Source: Myrica gale
Taxonomy: Eukaryota; Streptophyta; Magnoliopsida; Fagales; Myricaceae
DNA: 64,000 bases
Assembly: GCA_963930655.1 (NCBI GenBank)
Contig: OZ005606.1
Span: 23,042,001 to 23,106,000 of the forward strand
Direction of reading: 5' to 3'
Of this stretch, positions 26,701-37,638 are shown piece after piece. The position numbers and the translations under genes were made by a program. Each line of letters begins with the position of its first letter. Within the stretch, counting starts at the first letter, position 1. The notes beneath the pieces were generated by a model that was not told the origin of the DNA, made no database searches, and was given only the letters and a program-made list of their open reading frames with translations.

Positions 26701-27090
26701 GTAGATGCAACTTAATTACTACAGAAAGGAGCAACCTTTTAGCATAGATCTTATGTCACTTTATCGAGAAATAAAAGGACAGTATTTCCACCTACGGTAT
26801 CTTTTTTTAAGGGCCAATATGGGCAGATTCAGTTGTGTTTTGCGAGTAGGGATATTCTAATTTGTGTTCATCCCTTTTCTTTTGCCTTGCAGAGAAATTT
26901 TTCTGATAACCTTCCAAATTCTGCTGCCAGTTTTCTTTTCACCACTGAGTTGTCTGATGTTGGAAAGAATGAATGCATCATTGAAGGTTGGGATATTGTG
27001 GAGCATCCCACTTTTCCTCCTCCCCCATCACATATTGAGGATGTTGAACATTGGACTCGAGCCATGTTCATTGATGCTACAAAGAAATGA
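14793..27090 (+). CDS. ATG14: ATG14, autophagy-specific PI3-kinase complex subunit, 479 aa
   Basis: Twelve exons join with consistent phase: 14793-14878, 15217-15304, 16322-16421, 16492-16565, 16697-16768, 16983-17060, 19448-19572, 19786-19858, 20481-20542, 20628-21008, 22396-22498 and 26893-27090 (1440 nt with stop). The N terminus has two Cys pairs, C10-x2-C13 and C22-x2-C25, the zinc-finger-like cysteine repeats of ATG14/Barkor proteins. A long charged region follows (about residues 30-150, with KTDDQKNWRVLHNEKLTKL) that should form coiled coils binding ATG6/Beclin. Next come the conserved block LPRGLDPHSVPSEELAASLG and a serine-rich segment. In the family this subunit directs the VPS34-VPS15-ATG6 lipid kinase to autophagosome formation sites. 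Introns 6 (2.4 kb) and 11 (4.4 kb) are swollen by transposons, yet every coding exon is intact. UVRAG/VPS38 is the nearest alternative family, but the Cys repeats argue against it. Confidence 0.9.
17910..18365 (+). mobile_element. TRIM-like miniature LTR element in ATG14 intron 6
   Basis: A 5' LTR runs from TGTGACACCCC at 17910 to GTCGTTACA at 18259. After AA comes TGGTATCAGAGC (18262-18273), the primer-binding site complementary to initiator tRNA-Met used by many plant retroelements. A purine tract GGGGGAGAT at about 18333-18341 is followed by TGTAACACC, the apparent start of a 3' LTR, which breaks off at a LINE fragment. No gag or pol fits in this space, so it is a miniature, decapitated element. 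A MITE within the LTR accounts for about half of its present length. Confidence 0.7.
17996..18179. mobile_element. Tourist-like MITE within the TRIM LTR
   Basis: Inverted ends: GGTGGTGTTTGAATGTTAAA on the left and the reverse complement GGTGGTACTCAAAATTTTGG on the right. It shares the block GTTGGTGAAAAAGTGAAGAG with the copies at 13.6, 50.7 and 51.4 kb. The flanking duplication is not clear. Confidence 0.55.
18366..18628 (+). mobile_element. 5'-truncated LINE tail (zf-RVT region)
   Basis: About 200 bp encode, with one or two frame breaks, the extreme C terminus of a LINE reverse transcriptase (motifs WRERN, FEDSARSLGSL, ANALLGGRFLDYF). About 110 bp of 3' untranslated sequence and an A-tail after TTATC follow. 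It is close in sequence to the LINE on the opposite strand at 22.6-23.2 kb, so the two belong to one family. Confidence 0.75.
22030..22254. mobile_element. MITE in ATG14 intron 10
   Basis: Inverted ends: GGGCATGTTCGTTTTGGT on the left and, as reverse complement on the right, GGCATGCTCGTTTTGGT. The flanks (TTA / TTA) fit a 3-bp duplication. The interior has short repeats (TTGAGTTGTATTG, TGTGTAGAAG) that create spurious frames. Confidence 0.6.
22629..24690 (-). mobile_element. LINE 3' half in ATG14 intron 11, split by an LTR
   Basis: On the minus strand, from about 24690 downward, the sequence encodes a late part of a plant LINE reverse transcriptase (motifs PLLFSLSCCKDA, WNIQFSRSANDWD, FSVKSFF). 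After the LTR insertion comes the zinc-binding zf-RVT module ([35 protein letters not shown]) and the C-terminal WWCLWRERNRQCF block. A 3' UTR and a T-run at 22629-22638 (the A-tail on the minus strand) end it. The polymerase core is missing. The expected PWKSIW-type linker before SFFVW is deleted and the two parts are out of frame, so the element is dead. Confidence 0.8.
23197..24408. mobile_element. Solo LTR, 1212 bp, nested in the LINE
   Basis: The segment starts TGTTAGGGACC and ends GATTCTTTCA. Identical CGCGG copies flank it at 23192-23196 and 24409-24413, a 5-bp target duplication typical of LTR retroelements. Both flanks are LINE coding sequence. Half of the LTR is GC-rich (about 23870-24400, rich in GGTGGT and CATGGC-type repeats), giving many overlapping spurious frames. 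No second copy of its start is visible inside, so it is read as a solo LTR rather than a small complete element. Confidence 0.85.
24691..26625 (+). mobile_element. LINE ORF1-like segment, opposite orientation
   Basis: One reading frame spans 24742-25500 and, after in-frame stops, 25651-26547. The first part (252 aa; motifs SEWSKTF, VVMVPEGRNGYGWQLL) resembles the ORF1-type protein found upstream of reverse transcriptase in plant LINEs. The second part (298 aa) is a low-complexity Val/Ser/Glu/Gly-rich tail. An A-run near 26614-26624 could be a tail or chance. It abuts the minus-strand LINE at about 24690 in head-to-head orientation. The family assignment is from pattern memory and moderate only. 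Confidence 0.6.
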
Positions 27091-29571
27091 TCTGGCTCTG
27101 TAACAGTCTTCTACTTATTGTAAGTCACTGATTGTATGGTTATCCCTCTTGACAATTGATGTTCATCACTTGTGATGTCCACTCTTTCCATCACCTACAG
27201 AAAATTCGACCTTCATCCGAGTCAATTGGCATACTAAAGTACTTTTTTTCAAAACGTTTCTAGGTGTTGAGTTCATAAATTGTACTGTTATTTGGTTTTT
27301 TTTTTTGGTATACACTCATAAGCACATATCTTGTGAGAGGCAGGCCATCTGTGTGAGTGTATGCCCATAACCAATAGAAACTCCTCTTCCTATTCATTGC
27401 TTCTCTGGAGTATGATTTTCTCGATTATAGATAGGCTTTGACAAGAGGTTTGTTTGGAAAAAGTAGAAGTTCCTCATCTGTCAAGTATAGTTTACTCGAG
27501 AACAATATTGTTGTTCATCTTCTGTAGAAAGTGTATATCTGCCACAACTCTAATGCTCTGAAAGACATGGTGGATGAAATGCAAATCACTGATTCTCTTG
27601 GTTCGAATTATTGTCTCTTTTGTGTCCAATGAATTTCTTTTTCTGATCATGAGGAAGTAGGAAATGATTCCGAGTCTTATCAGAGTGGTAGACAATTGAA
27701 TGCAGATATGTCACTTGGTTTTTGTGCTTTGTTCGCATAGGTCAAATTTATTCTTTGTTCTCTCAGAATGTGTCCTAGACCTCCCCAAACAAATAGGCCT
27801 AGATCTATGCCCCTTCATGAATGGAATGGTCCTTCGACATTCATTTGATTCCGACGGCTGGCCCCTCTCTCCCCCCACCCCCCTCCTTTTTTCTTTTTTC
27901 CTGTCTTGGCAACCAATCACGAGCATTGTCTTTGAACTGATAGGTACAGAGAAGAAGGAATACAAGAAGCAAGAAAGAAGGAATGGAGTATTAACATGTA
28001 AAGCTTGAGTTAACATGTTTGGCCTTTGACTTTTACGTGTAAATAGAGAGAATACTCTGAAGCTCATATATAAGAAATTAGTGAAATTCATCCATGATAT
28101 GCCTCTGTTGCACCAGCAATACTCTGAATTGAATTCTTAGAAGAAATTAGTTTTCTCATCGTTTAGGTTCATTTAAATATATGATCAAGTTGAATTGATT
28201 TCCTGGTTATCCTTCCTACAGTATAATTGCTTTATTAATTTCTGGTACTTAAAAAACCAAAGGCACAGGGTCCTAACAGTTCGAGAATTCCTTGGGAGAA
28301 GCAAATCTTCCTCCCAATATGGCCATCTGAGGCAGATTGTATCGAAGCAAAGACAATTTTTAGTTTGAATTTCATGTCAAAGCATGGATCTATGTGACGT
28401 CCAGTGAGTGGTTGCCCTGGCGATAAATATTGAGTAGTTGCTGCATCTGGCTTCTCCTTTCATTGATGTGATATACTATATTCTTAGTGCATAACACACT
28501 ATCAGACTTAGCCTGCTGCATGTGTAGGACTGGGGATGCTAAGTTCGATGTATAGTAAGTAATTTTAACTGTTTTTACTCCTTATTAGTATGACTGTCAA
28601 GTTATTGCTGGCAGCCATAATATATGTCTAATGGAAGGAAATAAATTTTTGGATGTTTTAAGGTAAGCAGATAAAAAAACCCAAAAAAATCATTCAGGGA
28701 TTATCAGGTGTAATGTTTTCTGAGTCATATTCTTGCTGGATTCTATGCATCTCTGTGGTACAGGAAGTTGGTACTATAACTATCAATACCGTGCTATGCT
28801 CTCCACATTTCCCTTGTGTGCTGGCTAGAATTTGGGCTATTTGCTGCTCTCTGCCATTTGTATTACTTACCGTGTAAGTTTTGGTTTCATGGTATATTTT
28901 GCTGGTTGGTGGTTTTTTTTTCCTTCTTTTTCTAAGCAAAAGAGTGGGAGGGGCGGTCAGTGTAGCCAACTCCAACCCTCCCTGGGCGTGACCATAGAAA
29001 CTTTTACTCGCTGCAGAATGTTCGGATTGAGACATAGCTATCTACCCTGAGAAGGGAGGACGGTCACCACAGTCTCACCAGCATGCAAGTGATAATGGAG
29101 GCGGGAGGGTTCGATCCAAGGATCTCTTCCCCACCCACACCCTCTCAAGTGCTTGCTGGTTGGTGCTTGTGTTCGTGTTTCTAGTTTATTTCTATGTTGG
29201 TCGTATTGCCTTCTCTATGTTCGGGCTATTAGCATCTGTCCGCCTTTATGTTCCTTACAAATGGTTGTTCAGCAGGTGGTTAATTATTTCCAGTTGAGAT
29301 CAGGTAAAAGCGAAAGTGTTACTATAGGTCTGACAAAAATTAAAATGTCATTGGACTTGGATTCACGTCAAACATGAGTCACTTCGAAAAAAATAAGATT
29401 GCAAACAAACAAGCTACAAGACCATGACATTCGAGTCAAACTCTCAAGAGTTCTCAAAACTAGAATGAAATAACTACCCTGGTAACCCAGTTGGTCCATT
29501 GTGCATTCACCCATACGTGGAAGGGCTATGCCGCATAATTGACAACAGTGCAGAAACCCTGAATTTGTTTC
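27091..29571. other. ATG14 3' flank and intergenic region
   Basis: No gene was recognised. The first few hundred bases should include the ATG14 3' UTR. Around 28.95-29.14 kb a GC-richer patch contains a B-box-like GGTTCGATCC, perhaps a decayed SINE, but without a matching A box or duplication I do not call it. Frames at 27.7-28.1 kb look like chance. Confidence 0.5.
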
Positions 29572-31750
29572 TTACTTCTTCCTCTTCTTTGGGGGCTGGA
29601 GGGCCTCCTCTTCTTCATCCTCCTCTACTTCCTCCAGATCCTCTTCTTCCACGACTTCCTCCTCGTCCTCATTCCCGACTTCATCATCCTCATTGTCTTC
29701 TTCTTCGTCGTTATCGTCGTCATCCTCATCATCATTATGGTCATTGTCATTCCCCTCATCTTCCCCATCTGCATTATCATCCCCAGCTCCAGCACCAGCA
29801 GCCTGTTCGTCAGCACCCTTCTTAGACTTGTCGCCATTGCTGTTGGGATTGTTTTCATGCCCTCCCTCCTCAGAAAGCTCCTCTTCCCCTTCTCCAAACC
29901 CACCATCTCCATCATCATCCTCATTACCATCATTTCCTCCACCTCCTTCTTGCTCGCCACCACCTCCTTGCTCGCCATCTACTGGTTCCAAGGGAGAGTT
30001 TCTGACATGGTCCCCTTCACTTTTGGGTCTACAAGTCGATAACATCCCAGCAGGGTCCTGCAATTATTTGAAAGCCGAACCAAGATATAGAGTAAGTCAG
30101 TCAATCCATACAAACTATTAACGAACTTGCAGTATACACGAGAAACGCGGGACTAAACCCACTACGGTAAAACGCACTAGCACACCGACCCAGTGAAAAC
30201 TTTTTCCTGCAAGAGGGAAGAAGCTACAGGACCAATAGAGCCAAACGGTCGTCATCATCTTCCAACTATAAAATGTTTATGTCACGCCAGGGATTTATAT
30301 TAAACATGAACAAGTGCATGGCAAGCAGAATCGCAACGAATATTCCATTAGCAATCTACTTTTTTCGGTTAATAAATAAAAATAGGTGGCATCGGACAAA
30401 AGAAAAAGAATCTTCCGAAGAAAATACAAGAAAGATATTTTTTTCCAGGCTTTGACTTTTCAATTAACGTTAAAATTCCTAAGAGTATTCTGATATTTTG
30501 TTCGAAGCAGTCCCACCAAAGAACAGTTACTTCTCTTCCAGTACCAGTCACACCAAGAACAGCGACTGACACAACCATATCTACGAGATGAACAACTTGT
30601 ACCAACGGCGGACGTTAGCAAAGGCCCGAACCAAATGGAAAATGATTGGCACAAAAGAAAAGAAAATTAAAATTGCGTTATTTTGTTTCGGAAAAAAGGT
30701 GGAGATTAGATTTTGATTTTAGGTTTACTTCTTGAATCTTATGGTATCAAAGAATAGAGGAAACAGCAAAAATTATTTAATTCTAAAAAAAGAAGGAAAT
30801 ATAGATAATTAAAGCTTAATTAGAGAACTGATGAAACTCGCCTGCTGAGCCGTAAGCAAAGCTGAGGTGAGCAGAGTGGCTACGGTTTCCCAAGCGTACG
30901 TTAGCGACGAACCCTGGTTAAAGTTAACCATAGCGTCAACAAAGCTCCTTTCGGTCTCCATTTGTACGGCACTTGGTCCTGTGTACAAATAACATCACGC
31001 AGCACCCACCTTAGATCCGCTCCCCGGTTCGGTCCCACCGGTGGATATCTCAACAAACGTAAAAACAGGAAAAGAAGAAAGCCAAAGAAAACAAAATTCT
31101 AGCAAAAACGCGGATTCTCGGAAAATTCAGGAACTATAAGAAAAGGTGCAAATATATTAGCTTATTCCCAGATCTAACTTCTAAGAATGAATAAATGTAA
31201 TTTTCCTTAAATTGAGAAAGAAAAAAAAAAGCAAGCAGAATAATAAGACAACATAAATAACTATCTGTACGGACAAAAGCTGCCAGAACCGGTAGGAAGA
31301 AAGATTGGAGACCCGAGACGAAGCAGGAAGAGAAGTTACCTGAAAGAGTCCGGCTAATTAGTTTGAATTTTCCGGGAAACTCGAACCCAAGGCAGCTGAG
31401 AGTGAGTAGGAAAGAAAGTTGTGCTGAAAGTGAGGAAAAAACAAGCAAAAGAAGAGAAAGGACGCTTAAAAAAAAAGAGAAAGGATAGAGAGAATCGAAT
31501 AATTCTGGAAACGTTGTCGTGTGGAGAAGAAGCGCACCTGGATTTGAGAAATGCTGCCGGAGGCAGAGAGAGAGAGAGAGAGTGTGTAAAGTTTCGGTCA
31601 GTTTTAGGACACCCAATGGGCAGAAACAGCACCTGCCCGATATAATGATAGAGATTAGAGGGAGAGAGCGAGGAAGACGGAGAGAGAGAGTAGTCTGTAG
31701 GCAGACTTTAGGTAGAGTACAAGAACACCGCAAGAACAATGGACTGCAGC
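29572..31750 (-). CDS. Highly acidic, probably nuclear protein (function unknown)
   Basis: The last coding exon, 29572-30057, encodes 161 residues. It begins DPAGMLSTCRPKSEGDHV and becomes almost wholly Asp, Glu, Gly and Asn, ending in a basic PPKKRKK that looks like a nuclear localisation signal. A likely first coding exon starts at ATG 30961 (METERSFVDAMVNF, then WETVATLLTSALLTAQQAS) after an acceptor at 30978. A non-coding leader exon ends at a donor next to 31340. The obvious donor of the first coding exon (near 30829) is in phase 1, whereas the last exon needs phase 0, so an intervening exon or another donor must exist; I could not find it. Acidic tails of this kind occur in histone chaperones and nucleolar proteins, but no family domain is recognisable. 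The Ser-rich frame on the other strand is a shadow. Confidence 0.6.
31560..31582. repeat. GA/CT microsatellite in the 5' leader
   Basis: A pure AG tract lies in the predicted 5' UTR of the acidic-protein gene; further GAGA blocks occur to 31.7 kb. CT-rich leaders are common in plant genes. Confidence 0.8.
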
Positions 31751-31759
31751 GTCAGTAGA

Positions 31760-32725
31760 TCAGTATATCGATTTTGTATGCTAAAATTTCCCACCCTTTT
31801 TTTTATATACATTTTTTTAGGGTTAAATATATTTTATATATAATCTATTATTTTTATAATTTTAAAAATTTCTGTCAATTTAAAAAGAAATTTATTTTCT
31901 ACCTCAAAATTATGATTTTACCTCATAAATAGTCATTGTTAAACCAATTATGGTGACAAATTATAATTTTACACGTCAAAAAAATATTTTTTTTGTCTAA
32001 ATTAACCAAAATTTGAATAGATGGTGCAAAATTTTTTAAATCAATAATTGATGGGTATAATATGACAAAAATTGATAGATTGTGATGGAAAGTGTCAAGA
32101 CTATGTAGTTAGAGACTACAAAGTGTATTTATCTTTTTTATATAAAAAAAAATTCCTAAATTTTTGGGTAAGTAGATATGGGTGCTATATATTCTCTGTA
32201 TTTGATGAATTTATAGTCATTTTTTTTCCTTAGGCACGAACTTATAATAGTCTTATGGTTCTTAAAAAGTATGGTAGAAAAGAAACACTCTTTGACCTGG
32301 TGGCCTACCGGGTGGCCTACCGGTGCATTTGCATGATAAAATTTTACACTTTCTAAAATTTTAACACACTCAAACACAACATAAGTAACTTTACTATTTA
32401 TAAATGTTTTGGGGAGGGTAAAGAAAAATAAGGAAAACAAAAGGACGTAAAAATAAAAAGGATGTATCCACCCTACCCGCGGCCAGGGACAGAGACAATT
32501 GGTGAAGGAATGGGAAAGCGTCAAAATTCGCCAGAATTTATTCCAATGGCACCTTGGCCTGGATAGCTTGATTCTTCCTTGACTGATTGGTTCCACCACC
32601 AACAACATGCATCACTGGAAATTCACTTCTTTTCCTGCGACTCCTGGGTCTCCATCCTCCAATTTGGTACGGACACCAAACAAATCTGTTTATTTTTCCT
32701 CTTAAAAGTATTATGGATAAAATAA
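31760..32725. other. Intergenic DNA
   Basis: Upstream of the acidic-protein gene on the minus strand. AT-rich; no gene recognised. A 12-bp direct repeat (GTGGCCTACCGG) occurs near 32.3 kb. Confidence 0.45.
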
Positions 32726-32958
32726 AGGGATAAATACAAAATTGGTCTCTGTGCTATACGTAAAAATCGATTTAGTCCCTGTGATATGAAAAATATCAAT
32801 TTAGTCCATGTAATTTCAGAAAGTGATAAAATCAGTCCCTAATGGAAACCAATAACAAACGAAAATAGAATCACATAGACTAAATCAATGTTTTTCATAT
32901 CACAGGGACTAAAACGATTTTTGCGTATAGCACAGAGACTGATTTTACATTTATCCCT
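32726..32958. mobile_element. Long-TIR MITE, 233 bp
   Basis: The two arms are inverted copies of roughly 100 bp. The left begins AGGGATAAATACAAAATTGG and the right, reverse-complemented, begins AGGGATAAATGTAAAATCAG; both then carry CTGTGCTATACG and TTAGTCCCTGTGATATG. The flanks share AAAATAA, a possible duplication but AT-rich. Confidence 0.8.
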
Positions 32959-35276
32959 AAAATAAAGTCTTTACTTTTAAAACTAATTTTTATTCCTTGA
33001 ATTTATATAAGAAGAAAAAACTGCCCCCTCAGAATTTGAACAGATAGGTTTGGAATACAACCTGAAAAGCTAAGACATCTTAGAATTACTACTCACTCCA
33101 ATGAAGTTTAAGATTTTATCTGCTATTTTGTACCAAACAAACCGGCTAAAGCAGGTAAAAAGCACATAAGCCTTCACCCCACCCCATACATGAAGCAAAC
33201 AATGAAAAGTATCTTCACTAGATAGCATATTTTTTCATATTGAATGGTCAGACAAAAGGTTTGCTAAGTGTAAGTCAACATTAGATGGTGCGTGTGAGAA
33301 TGTTTGGCTTCATGATGGTCTATCTCTTAAGGTAATTTCACTGCTCCAAGGTCTGTCCCAACTGAAGCACTGGAGTTATCTTAAGAAAAGGAAGAACAAT
33401 ACTGTATCTAAATAAGGATATTTATCGCCCGGAGCCAAACATATATAATTCCAAAGGAAGTGCGAACAAAAGAAACAACAAAAATTTTGGTGGGGGAAAA
33501 AACGAAAAAGCCAAAAATCGATATGCAGCCTTGACAAATGCGTCTTGTTCTGCTTATTCGGAAAGAGTTTTGTTGTTTTTTTTTACATAGAAGTGGTCAG
33601 CATAAATGGTCAAAATTGAAATTAATATCTGGAATGAATTATGAAGAGTTTGTGTTCGAGTTATGACTTGTTGAAAAATTCTACGAGTCTAGTTTCTAAC
33701 GCATCAACGACGTTCAATTTGAAGTTTTTTAGACGAAGTTATGGTTAAATTACTCCAAGGAGATCAGGCTGACAGCTAATTCCGAGGTCTAGCGAATTTC
33801 GGACGATTTTGCTATTTTTAGCTTGTTCTTTTAGATTTTCAAAGTGTCTTTTCATTTTTCTAAGAGTATTTTATGTTTCCTAAGTCCCCATTAATATTTT
33901 GGAAGATGTATTTTTCATTTACTCTTGCGTGGAGGGTTTTTCCAAGCTTTACTATTTAAAACCCTCTCTATTAGTGGAAAATAGATTTTTGAGTGTTTGT
34001 ACAACTTGAACGCTACTGTGAGTTAGAGTGTATCATTTTCTTGGCCTTGTTGTTAATTAAAAGCTAACATGTGGTCCTCCCAAAATTATATGTATATCAA
34101 ACATAACCCCCACATCTAAAATTTATGTTCTTTATTACTCTAAAAAACGAAAGCTTTGGTTTTACCCCTTGGTAACTTTGGATTAAAATTTTCATTGTAG
34201 ACTTCTTAATGGTGGCAAATTCAAAATCAAACATGGCCCACACAATTTTTTTTTGGGTAATGAAAAAAATTGATTACACTATTTCTACGTTGGGTTTAGA
34301 CGGAACTTGACCCAACTCGACCATTATGATGAGTTTAATATGATTATAAACTCCTGAGAGACTAGAACGCCTATAGTCTAGACTGTCAGTTAAGTCATCA
34401 ATTTTATCTTAAAAAATAATCAAACTCAAGACTCTGCCCCTCATTACTACTGCCACTAATTGGCCGTCACCCGAACTGCAGCAGAGATGCGCCAATCGGT
34501 GAGAAGGGATAGTGGGTAACCTGCAGTTCTGTCACCCAAATTGCAGCAAATCCGACCCCTTCTAATTTGCCCTAACCATCTAGGCAAAGTCGTGGCAGGG
34601 TAGTCACCTGCAATTTAATCGACGGGGAGCCACAGTTGCAGCAATAGTACACTTCTTGGAGTCAATATTGAGCCATTAGTCTAGAGTAGGTTCCGATTTG
34701 CCAATCAACCCTAAGGTAGGTGCCAACTGCCCTTCACCCTGCCCTGCTCTTGTCCAGCCATATCCACATACTCCTTGTACTCTTTTTCTTGCTCTTCTTC
34801 GTATCGTGACGCATGGTTCAACTGCTCAATCTGGTGACGCATTAATTGCCAATCAACTTAATTACGTGAGGATCTTAGCATAAGCCATGAGATCTCTGCA
34901 GTCAGCTGACAGACAAGGACTAAAATCCAGATTCCCAGAAAATAATAGATCTGAGCTTGAATGTTGGACCGATTAATCTCCAAAGAAAAGCAAAGTGTCT
35001 GATTATTCTCGGTGCCCATGATGTCTTTTATTCATGTCTCATATTTTGGGTCATACAGATGTCACTGGGTGTGGGGCTTTCTTCTAGTCTAGAGGCCGAT
35101 ACAAAAAGTAATCAAGACGTTCCTTCTCGCGAAACATCAACCAAAACTCGCGCGACAGCCCAAAGGAAATTTACAGGCTGGTCGACAGAATGAATGAACA
35201 AAAAAAAATAAAGAATAGACTATCTATGTGTAGAAGTAGATAAAAAAAAGGATAAAAAGAAAAGAAAAGGACGAAG
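32959..35276. other. Intergenic DNA with retroelement debris
   Basis: No gene was recognised. The stretch about 33.59-34.03 kb contains wording typical of plant Gypsy-type LTRs (CTACGAGTCTAGTTTCTAAC, GACGTTCAATTTGAAG) but no defined ends. Around 34.44-34.64 kb a CACCC(G/A)AA(C/T)TGCAGCA motif is repeated. Both are called only as debris. Confidence 0.4.
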
Positions 35277-37638
35277 CTAGAAGGAAGCTGAGCTGGTCCG
35301 TCGCAATTGGTATCTGGGCTTGGGAGTTGGATTCGAAGATAAGAGTACCTCCAAGTCCTGCAACATAAGCACCAGCAAGATAGAAGATAAACGATTACCG
35401 ATCGACAAACTCTGATTGATGAACTCCTGGCTGCTTTGTGCTCATTAGTTTCACGCCCTTGTCTTTGTTTTTAAGTTACAGTTAATCCCCTAAAATCAAT
35501 TTTGTACCTGTTATTATCAAAACGTTAATTTGAACTCATTATCTTTTAAAAATTATTAATTTTCGCACTCCGTCCAAATTAGACTTTAATTCAAACCGAA
35601 AAACATGCAAAATAACCGAAATGTCACTCCAATATAAAATTTTAAAAATTTAAATAAAAAAAATAAAAATTTAAGAAATAAATTAAAAATAAATAGATTA
35701 TTGAAATAGAGTTTTAATAACTTTATTTAAACAAATATTATTTTTTTTAAAATATCATTTTTTATTTGTAATGAATTTTAAAAATATTTTTAGTAATTTT
35801 ATCTTTGAGGGGCATTTTGGTCATTTTACATATTTTTCCTCTTGATTTGGACAGGGGTGAACATTGATGATTTTGAAAAGATAAAGACCTCATATCGGCG
35901 TTCGTGAGTACAAAATTGATTGTTCTATACATACGGGGCTAATTATGACCTTTTTCCTTTTTTTTGTTAATTATAATTTTTCCTCTCAAACTATCACTCG
36001 ATTTTCAAATACCTCCCACAACTTTAACTCGTTACAAGTCACCACCACAAACTATACTTCTCGTTGCGATTTTATCCCCAGCCTGCTAAAGTTGTTCTTA
36101 AAAACGGTTTTCGTACCATGTGATATTTTTCTTACTTGAAAAAACAAATTTGACCAGCTTATTATAAGTGAGTCATTTTTTTAATCAGCTAACTACATAT
36201 AATTTTTTTTTGTCTCTACGAATTGCTAGAAACACTGTATAAGGCCAGAGAGGACTCAAACGATGATAAATTTGTCTTTTCAAATAAAGAGAATGTCACG
36301 TGTTGTTCATGTGGAACGAAAACCATTCGATATAACAACTTCAGAAGTGTAGTGGATGTAATCTCAATGAGAAGTATTATGGCTATGTTTGGTTTAGTTC
36401 TCAAAACATTTTTTATTTTTGTGTTTTTTGGAAGCAGTGTAGATTCTCTTGGGATTGGTGAAAAGTTAGTTAAAAGTTGTTGAAATTTGTAAAAAGTTAT
36501 TAGGATTAGTGAAAAGGTATTGAAATTGATGAAAAAATTATTGAGATTGGTAAAAATGTATTGAAATAGATGAAAAAGTGAGTGAGAAGTTTTTGAAAAC
36601 TTTTTGAGAACTTAAACAAACATAATCTAGTTTGTAGGGGTGAGTTGCAACGAATTAAAGTTTGTGGGAAATTTGAGGTATGAATAATATTACCTTTTGC
36701 CTCTGAAGCAAGCTATTTGCTTTTCTTAGCTGAAAGACTTCATTCTCCAAGTGATTGGTATAAGCCTTGGATCATCAAATAAAAGGGTACTCAGAAGAAT
36801 ACCCTTTTGAGGTTAATAAACCAAATAGATCACAGAATCCTCAATTAAGAAGAACACCAATGTAAGTACGTACTAGCCGAATGTTTACCTGCTTCCTTGC
36901 CCTTGACCTAGCAGCCGACTCACGGTTCTTGATCATCCTCTTTTGCCTCCTCTCAATAGTCTTCTCCATAATCTGATCTGAACATCTGCGCTTCCTTTCA
37001 GCAGCTACATGAGAGTTTGAACGTGTTGATGATATTGCTGGCACTGGCATTGGCATAGCCAGTTGGTTCTCTGAGTAACCAACATCCACAGCGGGGTTCT
37101 CATTCACTGACTCAGCAACATCTAGATTTGAATCCAGCGCTGTCATCTGCATCTCCTGCTGCTGCACATGAGCCATTTGAAACTGGAACCAATCTGTCTG
37201 CTGTGACACCATAACCAGCGGATCAATTGCCAATATCGACTGAGGGTTGATGATACTAGCACGAACTAGAAACTCCTCAAGCGTTGTTTCTCCAAGAGTT
37301 GATCGTTGCTGGACCAACTGGTTGTCCACCTCATTCATATGTTGTTGGCGAACAATTTCCTTCCATACCTCATCGACTGTCTTCTTAGTCAAGGTTCCAT
37401 TCAAATTAAGATTCCCAAGAAAGAATGGCGGAGAAGAAGAGGAAGCTTCTTCAACCAATGTCACATTCCTTAGTAGTTCATCCAAATTCATACTATTCAA
37501 AGGTTTGTCTATGTTTCCGGCCAGTTGGCTCTGAATTTCATCGAAGGTGAGATTGAATAGAGAGCCTTGTCTGGCCAGAACAGGTAGAAATTGCGGCACC
37601 TGAGCTTTATTTGAAGACACCACTCTTCTATTAGCCAT
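35277..37638 (-). CDS. Group A bZIP transcription factor, ABI5/AREB3-like, 300 aa
   Basis: Three minus-strand exons join at phase 0: 37638-36889 (250 aa), 36765-36694 (24 aa) and 35357-35277 (26 aa plus stop). The protein has every hallmark of the ABA-responsive group A bZIPs. The C1 motif, with the phosphorylatable RQGS site, is near residue 23; C2 (KTVDEVWKEI) and C3 (TLEEFLVRAS) follow. The basic region around 229-250 contains NRESAARSRARKQ, and zipper leucines fall at 256, 263 and 270. The C4 tail is LRRTSSASF. Such factors bind ACGTG (ABRE) elements and are activated by SnRK2 kinases at the RxxS/T sites and stabilised by 14-3-3 binding to C4. The short length and motif spacing suggest the AREB3/DPBF branch rather than ABI5 itself. 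Intron 2 is 1.3 kb and holds two inverted-repeat elements. Without the small exons 2 and 3 the first frame would read into the intron and lose the zipper. Confidence 0.92.
35470..35955. mobile_element. MITE remnant in bZIP intron 2
   Basis: Diverged arms resemble the 873-1367 element: the right arm has GGGGCATTTTGGTCATTTTA and ACGGGGCTAATTATGACC, the left has inverted counterparts. The centre is AT-rich. No duplication was recovered, and boundaries are approximate. Confidence 0.55.
36378..36628. mobile_element. MITE in bZIP intron 2
   Basis: Inverted ends: ATGTTTGGTTTAGTTCTCAA on the left, and the reverse complement ATGTTTGTTTAAGTTCTCAA on the right. The interior repeats a short unit (TTGAAAT, GATGAAAAA). 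Boundaries are within a few bases. Confidence 0.6.

Noticed and set aside
28970-29140. Possible tRNA or SINE with GGTTCGATCC
   Set aside because: A B-box-like string alone; no cloverleaf could be drawn, and no A box at the right distance or duplication was seen.
29499-30121. Serine/leucine-rich plus-strand frames up to 142 residues
   Set aside because: They are the antisense of GAT/GAG-type codons of the acidic protein on the minus strand.
31134-31739. 201-residue minus-strand frame upstream of the acidic protein
   Set aside because: It runs through the CT-rich leader and across a consensus splice donor at about 31340; the Ser/Leu/Phe composition is that of a CT-rich UTR.
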